Assembly (NCBI GenBank): GCA_045586925.1
Contig: JAZNBG010000030.1
Coordinates: forward strand, 9,870-73,869
DNA: 64,000 nt
From: SIG440 sp045586925
GTDB lineage: Bacteria > Bacillota > Clostridia > Monoglobales > Monoglobaceae
Direction of reading: 5' to 3'
The notes below the pieces were generated by a model. It saw nothing but the letters and a program-made list of their open reading frames with translations. It was not told the DNA's origin and did not search any database. A program made the position numbers and the translations under genes. Below, piece by piece: positions 8,831 through 16,755 of the stretch (within the stretch, counting starts at the first letter, position 1; every line of letters begins with the position of its first letter).

Positions 8831-9322
8831 CTAATTTGTTCTTTTTAAGTATTTTATAAGAATTATCCCCAGTATCAATCCAACTGTACCCTGAACAGCA
8901 TTTGCCGGGATGTTGACCGCAGACGCAACAAATCCATACAGAAACCCTTCAAAGATGTAATAGCCAAAAACCATTATTACCTCGGCAATCAAGCCTCCGA
9001 TAATTCTTGCCGGAGTGTTACCGATTTTACTACTCACCCACTTATATATGTAATATGCTGCAAGTGCCATTATTCCCTTGATAACAAAGGTAGCCGGAGC
9101 ATACACCACATATCCTGAAAAGAGGTCTGCCAGCGCCGAGCCGAGTCCCGCTGCCAAAAACCCGTATACAGGCGACAGCAACCACCCCGAAAGCAGCACC
9201 ACGCAATCACCCAGATTAAGGTAGCCCTTAAACGGTGACGGAATTTTAATAATCATTGTAGCAACACAGCAGAGCGCCGCAAGCATTGCTGTCATAGACA
9301 TTTTTCTTGTGTTTGCTTTCAT
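8831..9322 (-). CDS. ECF transporter S component (vitamin/cofactor uptake)
   Basis: A 163-residue integral membrane protein with five to six hydrophobic segments and the features of energy-coupling-factor S components: an AALCCVATM-type first helix, a GYLNLGDCVVLLSG loop and GFLAAGLGSALADLFSG. S components bind a vitamin or precursor and use a shared ECF ATPase module, which is not in this window. The ligand cannot be assigned. The start at 9322 follows an AGGGGG site; an in-frame ATG 30 bp upstream has none. Transcription ends at a strong terminator directly after it. Confidence 0.85.
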   Translation of the reverse strand: MKANTRKMSMTAMLAALCCVATMIIKIPSPFKGYLNLGDCVVLLSGWLLSPVYGFLAAGLGSALADLFSGYVVYAPATFVIKGIMALAAYYIYKWVSSKIGNTPARIIGGLIAEVIMVFGYYIFEGFLYGFVASAVNIPANAVQGTVGLILGIILIKYLKRTN

Positions 9323-9368
9323 ACAATCCCCCTGAATATAACATTCAACCATAGGCTGAAAAATTTTC

Positions 9369-11828
9369 TTATTTTTTCAATCCCAGCTTTTCAATTGACT
9401 CGTCACGCATTTTATACTTCAGGATTTTACCCGCCGCATTCATCGGAAATTCATCTACGAACATAAAGTATCTTGGCACCTTGTGTCTTGCTATTGAAGC
9501 ATAACCAAATTCCTTCATTTCGTCTTCATCTGCAGCTTCGCCCTTATGAAGAATAATCCACGCACAACATTCTTCGCCGTATCTTTCATCAGGAACACCA
9601 ACCACCTGAACATCACGAACCTTCGGATTTGTAAGGTAGAATTCTTCAATTTCTCTTGGATACAGGTTTTCACCGCCACGGATAATCATATCCTTTAATC
9701 TTCCTGTTACTTTGTAATATCCATCAGGCGTTCTCATACAAATATCGCCTGAATGAAGCCATCCGTCGCTATCAATAGCCTGTCCAGTAGCTTCAGGCAT
9801 TTTGTAGTAGCCTTTCATAATGTTAAAACCACGTGCTACAAATTCACCGCTTTCACCATCGGGAAGTTCTGCTCCTGTTTCAGGATCAATGATTTTACAT
9901 TCCACACCGGGGAACGCGCTACCGACAGTTTCAACTCTGTGGTCAAGATCTTCGTTTACTTCACCCATAGTACAACCCGGCGACGCTTCTGTCTGACCAT
10001 ATACCGAAATAATTTCTTTCATATTCATCTCATCTGCCGCACGGCGCATAAGGTCAGCCGGACAGTTTGCACCCGCCATAATGCCTGTTCGCATATACGA
10101 GAAATCTGTTTTTGCAAAGTCAGCGTGATTAAACATTGCAATAAACATTGTCGGAACGCCGTTAAAACAGGTAATTTTTTCATCGTTTACACAAGCAAGC
10201 GATGATTTTGGTGAAAAATACGGTATGGGACAAAGTGTGCCGCCATGTGTCATCATAGAAGTCATTGAAAGCACCATACCAAAGCAATGGAACATCGGAA
10301 CCTGAATCATCATACGGTCTGCTGTTGACAAATCCATTCTGTCGCCAATAGTTTTACCGTTGTTGACGATATTTCGATGAGTAAGCATAACACCTTTCGG
10401 GAATCCGGTTGTACCCGATGTGTACTGCATATTACAAACATCATCAGGTTTCACCAAGGATGCACGTCTTCTGACTTCTTCTCGCGGAACAAGTGCAGAA
10501 CGTGAAAGCATCTGCTCCCAAGTAAGGCAACCTTGCATTGAAAATCCTACCGTAACAACATTTCTGAGGAACGGAAGATTTTTAGAGTATAAAGGTTTAC
10601 CGGGTTCAAGTGAGGCAAGTTCAGGGCAAAGTTCCTGAATAATTTCCTTATAGTTAATGTCCTTACAATACTCAATCATAACAAGAGTATGTGTATCAGA
10701 CTGTTTGAGCAAATATTCGATTTCGTGAATTTTGTATGCTGTATTGACTGTAACTAAAACCGCACCGATTTTTGTTGTTGCCCAGAATGTGATAAACCAC
10801 TGCGGAACATTTGTTGCCCATATTGCTACGTGGTCCCCTGCTTTTACACCTGAAGAAATAAGAGCTGCGGCACATTCATCAACATCACGTCTGAATTGCT
10901 CATATGTTCTTGTGTAGTCAAGTGTAGGATATTTAAATGCATACTGATCAGGGTATTTTTCTACCATTTTGTCAAGCACATCAGAAAATGTTGCATCAAT
11001 AACATCATATTTTTTCCATACAAATGTGCCTGTCTTATCTCTGTTGTAGTACGCCTTGTCGAAAGATTTTTTCTCGCGGTTTATCTTTGAAATATAGTTA
11101 GCAAAATGAGTAAGAACTATATCTGCATCGTTAATTTCCTCATTCCATGCTGCGCAAATATAGCCTTCATAATTAAGAGATGACAGCGCACCTATAAGCT
11201 TTGCAACATCAAGCTCGCCTTCGCCAATTAAGACCGTCTTTCCATCCTTCATATCGCCAAGACGAACATACTTAATATATGCACCCAGAGTTTTAATTGT
11301 AGCTTCTGATGATTCTCCGGCATCAAAATATGTTCCTCTGACATTCCACGAAGCACCAATCGCAGCGGAAGAAAAATGATTAATTATGTCAATTACTTTT
11401 TCTGTGTTCGCCAAAGCACCAACCGTTTCAATCAAAATGCTGACATCTGCATTTTCAGCCTTCTTTATTGCGTCAGAAAGCTTTTGGTCCAATACATCAA
11501 AGGATAGTATTTTATCAATGTGTACAATCACATTTGAAATTCCGGAAGCTGCAGCCATATCCACATACTTAACCACTAAATCCGAAGTTGTATTTTCGTT
11601 GTCAACACTTTCGGGCATACGAAGCGCAGAAACAGCAAGGTTTCTGTTTACAAGCTTTCTTTTTGCGTCGGCTATACGGTCACGTCTTAATATACTGTCG
11701 TGATGGAAGCTTCTTTCCTTAATTGCATCATATATTTCAAACCCTTCAAATCCATAATCAAAGGCATAACGGCACGTATCAAGAAAAGAAGCACGACTTA
11801 CATTCTTTGTTGAAAATACTATCTTCAT
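9369..11828 (-). CDS. Fusion of sugar-isomerase-like TIM barrel and acyl-CoA synthetase
   Basis: This 819-residue protein joins two usually separate enzymes. Residues 1 to about 265 resemble the xylose isomerase-like TIM-barrel family (FEGFEIYDAI, VIVHIDKI, LIETVGALANT, VRLGDMKDGK, GEGELDVAKLI). Residues from about 280 to the end are an AMP-forming acyl-CoA ligase with the P-loop YTSGTTGFPKG near 470, SVYGQTEASPGCT, DGWLHSGDI and the C-terminal GKILKYKMR lysine. The ligase should activate a carboxylic acid as acyl-AMP and transfer it to CoA. The ATG at 11828 overlaps the upstream leuA-like stop region, whose GAGGAGG serves as its ribosome site, so the two are translationally coupled under the T-box. 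Substrates are unknown. Confidence 0.88.
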   Translation of the reverse strand: MKIVFSTKNVSRASFLDTCRYAFDYGFEGFEIYDAIKERSFHHDSILRRDRIADAKRKLVNRNLAVSALRMPESVDNENTTSDLVVKYVDMAAASGISNVIVHIDKILSFDVLDQKLSDAIKKAENADVSILIETVGALANTEKVIDIINHFSSAAIGASWNVRGTYFDAGESSEATIKTLGAYIKYVRLGDMKDGKTVLIGEGELDVAKLIGALSSLNYEGYICAAWNEEINDADIVLTHFANYISKINREKKSFDKAYYNRDKTGTFVWKKYDVIDATFSDVLDKMVEKYPDQYAFKYPTLDYTRTYEQFRRDVDECAAALISSGVKAGDHVAIWATNVPQWFITFWATTKIGAVLVTVNTAYKIHEIEYLLKQSDTHTLVMIEYCKDINYKEIIQELCPELASLEPGKPLYSKNLPFLRNVVTVGFSMQGCLTWEQMLSRSALVPREEVRRRASLVKPDDVCNMQYTSGTTGFPKGVMLTHRNIVNNGKTIGDRMDLSTADRMMIQVPMFHCFGMVLSMTSMMTHGGTLCPIPYFSPKSSLACVNDEKITCFNGVPTMFIAMFNHADFAKTDFSYMRTGIMAGANCPADLMRRAADEMNMKEIISVYGQTEASPGCTMGEVNEDLDHRVETVGSAFPGVECKIIDPETGAELPDGESGEFVARGFNIMKGYYKMPEATGQAIDSDGWLHSGDICMRTPDGYYKVTGRLKDMIIRGGENLYPREIEEFYLTNPKVRDVQVVGVPDERYGEECCAWIILHKGEAADEDEMKEFGYASIARHKVPRYFMFVDEFPMNAAGKILKYKMRDESIEKLGLKK

Positions 11829-11829
11829 A

Positions 11830-13218
11830 TTATGCCTCCTCAAATACGATTTTGTTAAGTGCATTTATATACGCTCTTATACTTGCTGCAACGATATCAG
11901 TTGATGTTCCATTGCCCGAATAAAGCTTTCCGTTATTGCGAAGTCTTACAAGTGCAGAGCCTAATGCTTCCTTTCCTTCGGTTACAGACTGAACCTGAAA
12001 ATCGTCAAGCTCATAGTGATGACCTATGCACTGTTCAATTGCACGGAATGCAGAGTCAATAGGGCCTTCTCCGTTGCTGACGCCGCAAATAATTTCATCA
12101 TTACATTTAAGTGTAACCTGTGACATCGAGCTTGCCACATTGCTGCTTGTTGTTGTATAGGTTTCAAAATGGTATGTTGAAGGCGCCTGCATAGCAGAGC
12201 TTGCAATCAATGCTTCAAACTCTTTTGAACCAACAGCACCTTTCTTTTCACATACTTGCATAAGTGCTTTATATACATTGCCAATATCCGAATCAGAAAG
12301 CTCATATCCAAGAACTGCAGCCGCCTGAGTAACCTGAGCCACCGAAGAATCGGAATCAAGTAAAATCTTTTTCTTGTCACTTACAGTTTTTTCACTTTCG
12401 TAGCTTTCGTGGTTTATATTAGACAGCATATCGTCAATGCTTGCGTGAATTTTTGTGGTATTGAGTTCAATCCCGGCATCAATCTGTGAACCGCAAATGC
12501 TTATTGCATCAGAAATCTCACCGGTTAACAGAACTTCTTTGCCCGCCATAGCACATTTAATTCCATCTGCACCTTTTGAGATTGCTGCAAATGCCGATGC
12601 AACACCCATATTGATACGATCAGAAACCTGAACATATACAGGAATACTTACCTCATTCTTAACCTTTGCAACCAATTCGGCAATCTCTTCAGGTATTGAC
12701 GCACCTGCACTGTCGCAAAGAGTTATAAGCTTTGCACCGTTTGATTCAGCTTCCTTTACAGCAGAAATAAGAAAGTCAATATCAGCCCTTGTTGCATCAA
12801 GAGCAGAAAATTCCACATCATCACAATATGTTTTTGCCTCTTTCGTAAGCTCCACAATTTTTTCAAGCATAACTGCCTGCTTTACATGATATGTATATTC
12901 CATCTGCAATGTTGAAACAGGAAGTTCAATCTGCAGGCGAGGTTTTTTCGCATCCTTAATGCAGTCCCATACCGACACAACATCTTCCTTGTTAAAACCA
13001 ACAGGAATAGCAAGTACTGCATTCTGAACATTTTGTGCAATTGTTTTATAGATAATTGTATCCTCTCGGATATTTTTCACTGCGGGCAATTCAATTGCAT
13101 TTACTCCAAGTGCGTCTGCACAATTTGCAATTGCTGATTTTTCACGAAAGAGTAGCGAAATTTCGCGGTCCTCTGAAAGTTTTTTAAGGGTAATGTCTGT
13201 AACATTGATTATTCTCAT
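11830..13218 (-). CDS. LeuA-like protein (HMGL-like fold) lacking catalytic residues
   Basis: This 462-residue protein has the two-part layout of 2-isopropylmalate synthase: an HMGL-like barrel and a C-terminal LeuA allosteric domain (about 360-462, ending in DIVAASIRAYINALNKI). The active site is degenerate. The usual TLRDGEQ is replaced by TLKKLSED (residues 10-17), the HxHND metal motif by VYVQVSD (194-200), and the GxGERAGN motif is not conserved. It may be a regulatory or binding protein rather than a synthase. The start at 13218 follows GGAAGGAG; a longer in-frame extension would run through the T-box terminator. The leader is a leucine-type T-box. The TIM-barrel/acyl-CoA ligase fusion follows without a gap. 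Confidence 0.85.
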   Translation of the reverse strand: MRIINVTDITLKKLSEDREISLLFREKSAIANCADALGVNAIELPAVKNIREDTIIYKTIAQNVQNAVLAIPVGFNKEDVVSVWDCIKDAKKPRLQIELPVSTLQMEYTYHVKQAVMLEKIVELTKEAKTYCDDVEFSALDATRADIDFLISAVKEAESNGAKLITLCDSAGASIPEEIAELVAKVKNEVSIPVYVQVSDRINMGVASAFAAISKGADGIKCAMAGKEVLLTGEISDAISICGSQIDAGIELNTTKIHASIDDMLSNINHESYESEKTVSDKKKILLDSDSSVAQVTQAAAVLGYELSDSDIGNVYKALMQVCEKKGAVGSKEFEALIASSAMQAPSTYHFETYTTTSSNVASSMSQVTLKCNDEIICGVSNGEGPIDSAFRAIEQCIGHHYELDDFQVQSVTEGKEALGSALVRLRNNGKLYSGNGTSTDIVAASIRAYINALNKIVFEEA

Positions 13219-13272
13219 TTTTTGAAAACTCCTTCCAAAATATAAATAGTAAAATGGGATTTTCACCAACAA

Positions 13273-13547
13273 AAAAACGCTCTCGTCTCTTCGTTGATTC
13301 AAAGAGACGAAAACGCTAAATCTCATTGTTTCCGCGGTACCACTCTTCTTCATCCATATCGGACGCACCTTAGATGCAAACACATCTTAACTCTGTCACG
13401 GGAGTTCCCGTCTGCCCCTACTGCAGGTTCACGGCAGCCGCTCCGCGGTGAGTTCAGCAAAGCTTTTCCAATGTCTCGCACCAACCGACATCTCTCTCAA
13501 GGCAAATAATTTTGCTTACTACTCCGCATCTCAGCGTTTAAAACTAG
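13273..13547 (-). ncRNA. T-box riboswitch leader, probably tRNA-Leu responsive
   Basis: The minus strand holds a full T-box leader. It has the stem I AGTAGTA bulge, a GGTTGGTGCGAGAC arm, and a specifier loop GAA-CTC-ACC whose codon CTC (13450-13452) is leucine. The T-box sequence AGAGTGGTACCGCGG is at 13332-13346. A terminator with a 14-bp stem around CGTCTCTT (complement 13302-13309) and AAGAGACG (complement 13284-13291) ends in a T7 run. Uncharged tRNA-Leu should stabilise the antiterminator and turn on the leuA-like operon. The specifier is assigned by position in the loop, so an alternative codon is possible. Confidence 0.92.
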
Positions 13548-13552
13548 ACTTA

Positions 13553-13581
13553 ATCTTATCACATAAAAGTTTATTTGTCAA
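13553..13581 (-). promoter_or_regulatory. Promoter of the T-box operon
   Basis: Minus strand TTGACA (13576-13581), 17 bp, TAAGAT (13553-13558), with transcription starting near 13547. The remaining 13582-13739 is A/T-rich and I see no gene in it. Confidence 0.8.
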
Positions 13582-13739
13582 GACTTTTAGGTAAAATATT
13601 TTGTATCTAGTGAAATTTATAATTTCATACAGTTTTGAAATAAATAATTCTCATATCAAATGTGGAACAATAAAGGTTAAACACAAAGAGCCAACAAGTA
13701 TTGCATTTCACTTTACAATTGGAGGCAAACCGAAAAATA

Positions 13740-13765
13740 CCGCCGAAGATTTTATTCTCCGGCGG
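13740..13765 (-). terminator. Terminator after the GMP synthase gene
   Basis: CCGCCG / CGGCGG stem, followed on the minus strand by TATTTTTC, 10 bp after the stop codon. Confidence 0.8.
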
Positions 13766-13774
13766 AAATTAATT

Positions 13775-14755
13775 TTACTCAAATTCTATTGTACCCACAG
13801 GTTTAGGCGTAATATCCATCATTACACGGTTAATGCCATCAACCTCGTGTGTGATGCGGTCTGTAATCTTGTGAAGGATATCATATGGGATTTCCTCGAT
13901 AGTTGCAGTCATAGCGTCTGTGGTATTAACCGCACGGATAATTGCAGCCCATCCTTCGTAACGCTTTCCGTCTTTTACGCCAACACTCTTGAAATCGGGA
14001 ACAGCAATAAAATACTGCCATACCGTTTTTGCAAGACCGCAGTTATCAAACTCTTCACGCAGGATAGCATCAGCCTCACGAAGTGCATTAAGTCTGTCAC
14101 GAGTAATTGCACCAAGGCATCTTACGCCAAGACCGGGACCTGGGAATGGCTGACGGTCAACCATTGATGCAGGAAGACCCAAAGCCTTGCCCACAACACG
14201 AACTTCATCTTTGTAAAGAAGTTTTACAGGCTCTACAAGTTCCATTACCATATCCTCAGGAAGACCGCCAACATTGTGATGAGCCTTTACTCCATCACTT
14301 TCGAGAATGTCGGGATAAATTGTACCCTGAGCCAGGAATTTTATACCTTCAAGCTTTGCAGCTTCTTCGTCAAACACCTTGATGAATTCGCCACCGATAA
14401 TCTTTCTCTTTTTCTCAGGCTCGGCAACATCTTTAAGCAAATCCAAAAATCTGTCGGTTGCGTCAATATATATAAGGTTTGCATCAAGTCCGTTTTTAAA
14501 CACTTCAATGACCTGTTCGCTTTCGCCTTTTCTCATAAGTCCGTGGTTAACATGAACACAAACAAGCTGTTTGCCGATTGCCTTAATAAGAAGTGCTGCA
14601 ACAACCGAGCTGTCAACACCGCCTGAAAGTGCCAGAAGAACCTTTTTGTCGCCAACCTGTGCACGAACCTCTGCAATTTGTTCCTGGATAAACTTGTCTG
14701 CCAATTCTTTTGTTGTGATACGTTCCATAGTATCGGGTCTTACATTACTGCTCAT
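13775..14755 (-). CDS. guaA: GMP synthase ATP-pyrophosphatase subunit (no amidotransferase domain)
   Basis: This 326-residue protein is the synthetase half of GMP synthetase, which adenylates XMP and aminates it to GMP. The PP-loop LALSGGVDSSVV, the VNHGLMRKGE segment and the C-terminal dimerisation domain (QPFPGPGLGVRCLG to PKPVGTIEFE) are intact. The usual N-terminal glutamine amidotransferase domain of about 190 residues is absent, and the upstream gene is cysK, so no amidotransferase subunit is adjacent. The start has AGGAGGAG, so this is not a truncated call. It resembles the two-subunit GuaAb form best known from archaea. A separate GuaAa, or use of free ammonia, would be needed. Confidence 0.93.
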   Translation of the reverse strand: MSSNVRPDTMERITTKELADKFIQEQIAEVRAQVGDKKVLLALSGGVDSSVVAALLIKAIGKQLVCVHVNHGLMRKGESEQVIEVFKNGLDANLIYIDATDRFLDLLKDVAEPEKKRKIIGGEFIKVFDEEAAKLEGIKFLAQGTIYPDILESDGVKAHHNVGGLPEDMVMELVEPVKLLYKDEVRVVGKALGLPASMVDRQPFPGPGLGVRCLGAITRDRLNALREADAILREEFDNCGLAKTVWQYFIAVPDFKSVGVKDGKRYEGWAAIIRAVNTTDAMTATIEEIPYDILHKITDRITHEVDGINRVMMDITPKPVGTIEFE

Positions 14756-14775
14756 TATTATCTCCTCCTGAAAAT

Positions 14776-15702
14776 TTATTCAAACAACGGTGTAGAAAAA
14801 TATCTTTCAGCCGTATCAGGTAAAACTGTAACCACCGTCTTACCCTTGCCAAGTTTTTTTGCCAGCTTAACAGCCGCTGCAACATTTGTACCGCTGGAAA
14901 TACCGCACATAATGCCCTCTTTGGATGCAAGCTCTTTTGCCGTTGTAATTGCTTCTTCGTCATTTATAACACAAATATCGTTGTAGATATTCTGGTTCAG
15001 ATTTTTGGGAATAACCCCGTCACCAATACCCATCTGCAAATGCGTACCAATTGAGCCGCCCGAAAGGATTGCCGCGTGTTCCGGCTCAACTGCCCATATC
15101 TCTATGTCAGGGTTAGCCTCCTTCAAGGTTTCGCCTATGCCGGTAATTGTACCGCCCGTGCCTATCCCTGAACAAAATCCATGAATAGGTCCGCCAACCT
15201 GCTTTAGTATTTCAACCCCTGTGTGCTCTCTTTGAACTTGCACATTTGCGGGATTTTCAAACTGCTGTGGAACAAAGACATTATTATCTTCCTCCTGCAT
15301 TTTAAGTGCAGTTTCAAGACACTTTTCAATACATTCGCCAATGTTGCCTGCATCATGAATAAGAATAACCTCGGCGCCGTAATGCTCAACCAGCTTGCGG
15401 CGTTCCTCGCTGACCGAATCAGGCATAATTATCTTAGTTTTATAACCACGCACCGCACCGACAAGAGCAAGACCAATGCCTTGATTGCCGCTTGTTGGCT
15501 CTACGATAACAGTATTCTCATTAATGATACCCTTTGCCTCGGCATCACAAATCATATTGTAAGCCGTCCTGGTTTTAATCGACCCACCCACATTAAGGCC
15601 CTCAAACTTAACAAGAATCTGTGCAGAATTAGGGTCGCCAATGTGATTTAATCTTATAATCGGTGTCTCGCCAATGGCATCTAAAACGTTATTACATATC
15701 AT
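14776..15702 (-). CDS. cysK: Cysteine synthase (O-acetylserine sulfhydrylase)
   Basis: This 308-residue PLP enzyme should make cysteine from O-acetylserine and sulfide. The PLP lysine sits in NVGGSIKTR, the substrate loop is TSGNQGIGLA (commonly TSGNTG in CysK), and the phosphate-binding glycine loop is GIGTGGTITG. The Thr-to-Gln change in the substrate loop leaves room for a related beta-replacement activity. Length is normal. It has a strong promoter and lies 20 bp before the guaA start, so the two are probably cotranscribed. Confidence 0.88.
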   Translation of the reverse strand: MICNNVLDAIGETPIIRLNHIGDPNSAQILVKFEGLNVGGSIKTRTAYNMICDAEAKGIINENTVIVEPTSGNQGIGLALVGAVRGYKTKIIMPDSVSEERRKLVEHYGAEVILIHDAGNIGECIEKCLETALKMQEEDNNVFVPQQFENPANVQVQREHTGVEILKQVGGPIHGFCSGIGTGGTITGIGETLKEANPDIEIWAVEPEHAAILSGGSIGTHLQMGIGDGVIPKNLNQNIYNDICVINDEEAITTAKELASKEGIMCGISSGTNVAAAVKLAKKLGKGKTVVTVLPDTAERYFSTPLFE

Positions 15703-15756
15703 ATATATCTTCTCCGAATTTACGATTATTGAAACATATAAATATTTTATCTAATA

Positions 15757-15785
15757 ATTATATACCTTTCGTCAAATCTTGTCAA
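15757..15785 (-). promoter_or_regulatory. Sigma-A promoter of cysK-guaA
   Basis: Minus strand TTGACA (15780-15785), 17 bp, perfect TATAAT (15757-15762). The -35 box overlaps the stop codon of the Cys-rich gene, directly after that gene's terminator. Confidence 0.85.
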
Positions 15786-16021
15786 TAAAAAAGGAACGAT
15801 TTTTTATCGTTCCCATAACTAATATTATTTGGACATTCTGTGTAGGTGCATTTTTCACATTTATCCTCGCAGTGTTCAGGCAAACAACACATTAAATAGC
15901 TACATTCATCGCAACAACACTCTATACTATTCCCCTCTTTGTCTAAATGCTCTCCATTTCCAAGACAATTAGCCCCACAATTCCCGGGGGTTAATTCAAC
16001 ACCGGTTACATCTACAATCAC
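15782..16021 (-). CDS. Small cysteine-rich protein (79 residues, 12 Cys)
   Basis: I do not recognise the family. Twelve cysteines are packed between residues 15 and 63 (C15, C19, C35-37, C40, C45-46, C51, C55, C58, C63), suggesting metal binding; no signal peptide is visible. Translation would start at GTG 16021 behind GGCGGG; no better start is seen. Evidence that it is real: a strong promoter (TTGACT-17-TATAAT) points at it, and a symmetric site shared with the divergent HTH gene overlaps that promoter. Oddly, the last ten codons run through the GGAACGAT / ATCGTTCC terminator hairpin, so the coding end and the terminator coincide. Confidence 0.65.
   Translation of the reverse strand: MIVDVTGVELTPGNCGANCLGNGEHLDKEGNSIECCCDECSYLMCCLPEHCEDKCEKCTYTECPNNISYGNDKKSFLFY
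15787..15813 (-). terminator. Terminator inside the 3' end of the Cys-rich gene
   Basis: GGAACGAT (15793-15800) / ATCGTTCC (15806-15813) stem with a T6 run on the minus strand. A 26-bp segment (15788-15813) is repeated exactly at 16373-16398. Confidence 0.8.
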
Positions 16022-16062
16022 TTTAGTTTCCCGCCTTCATAGATTTTCATTTTCAAGATAGT

Positions 16063-16117
16063 ATTATAGAGTATATAGCTCTAAAAGTCAATAGTGGTAT
16101 AAACTCTATATTATAAT
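16063..16117. promoter_or_regulatory. Divergent promoters with TATAGAGT/ACTCTATA operator
   Basis: For the Cys-rich gene (minus): TTGACT at 16086-16091, 17 bp, TATAAT at 16063-16068. For the HTH gene (plus): TATAAT at 16112-16117 without a clear -35. Inverted half-sites TATAGAGT (16065-16072) and ACTCTATA (16103-16110) overlap or adjoin both -10 boxes, as expected for autoregulation and control of the neighbour by the HTH protein. Confidence 0.65.
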
Positions 16118-16139
16118 TTTCTCAGGAAGGGGTGATTCT

Positions 16140-16364
16140 ATGGATATAACCGAAAGAATCCGAGCGCTTCGTGAAGACAACGACAAAAGTCAATCAGAAA
16201 TAGCTGAAATTCTTAATGTAGGACAGCGCACATATTCAGACTACGAAACAAGAAAAATTCGAATACCTCTGGAAAGTGTGATAATTCTTGCAAAATACTA
16301 TAATGTTGATATGAACTATATATGCGGCATTACAAAAGAAAAGAAACATTTTCCAAAAGATTAA
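16140..16364 (+). CDS. Small XRE-type HTH regulator
   Basis: A 74-residue Cro/C1-type helix-turn-helix protein (RIRALREDNDKSQSEIAEILNVGQRTYSDYE is the HTH region). It has no effector domain and so resembles phage-type and toxin-antitoxin-type repressors. It is divergent from the Cys-rich gene and separated by a symmetric operator, so it probably controls both. A GGAAGGGG site precedes the ATG. A second protein with the same design lies at 62913-63140. Confidence 0.85.
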   Translation: MDITERIRALREDNDKSQSEIAEILNVGQRTYSDYETRKIRIPLESVIILAKYYNVDMNYICGITKEKKHFPKD

Positions 16365-16372
16365 CTGCACAT

Positions 16373-16398
16373 AAAAAGGAACGATTTTTTATCGTTCC
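16373..16398. terminator. Bidirectional terminator between HTH and PqqD-like genes
   Basis: GGAACGAT (16378-16385) / ATCGTTCC (16391-16398) with A-run before and T-run after, so it can stop transcripts from both sides. The 26 bp equal 15788-15813. Confidence 0.8.
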
Positions 16399-16406
16399 TT
16401 TTCATT

Positions 16407-16754
16407 TTATTTGAATTCTATAAATCCATAACTATCAAGTATTTGAAAAAACTTTGCAAGACGTGGATATAAAGGCTCGGCTGCATCGCCGAATTTTTCC
16501 TTAACATCCTCGCCTAGAGAAATAATGTCCCTCTCTCCGTCTGCAAGCTGCCATACAAAGCTACCATGTTCATCCAGGTGAACATACGTTACCGGTGGCT
16601 TTTTAAATAGTTTTTGTGCAATTTTATTAAATATACCGGCATTGGGAATATTGAGTGTTACATTGCCATTATCATCAACTGTCCACTCAAGCCCTGCTTT
16701 GCGGGCAGGAATTTTTTCAAGATAGTTTTCTGAAATCTTTTCTTTTTTCTTCAT
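16407..16754 (-). CDS. PqqD-like small protein
   Basis: This 115-residue protein resembles the PqqD family: the central ITYVHLDEHGSFVWQLADGERDI-type segment (here VTYVHLDEHGSFVWQLADGE) and a C-terminal helical part (FGDAAEPLYPRLAKFFQILDSYGFIEF). PqqD proteins are peptide chaperones that present a substrate to a radical-SAM enzyme. No such enzyme is next to it; instead it begins 2 bp after the stop of an oligopeptide transporter and is cotranscribed with it. A role with that transporter is an inference from position only. Confidence 0.75.
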   Translation of the reverse strand: MKKKEKISENYLEKIPARKAGLEWTVDDNGNVTLNIPNAGIFNKIAQKLFKKPPVTYVHLDEHGSFVWQLADGERDIISLGEDVKEKFGDAAEPLYPRLAKFFQILDSYGFIEFK

Positions 16755-16755
16755 A

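Noticed and set aside
13219..13383. N-terminal extension of the LeuA-like protein by 55 residues
   Set aside because: It would translate the T-box terminator and T-box sequence; ATG 13218 has a proper ribosome site.
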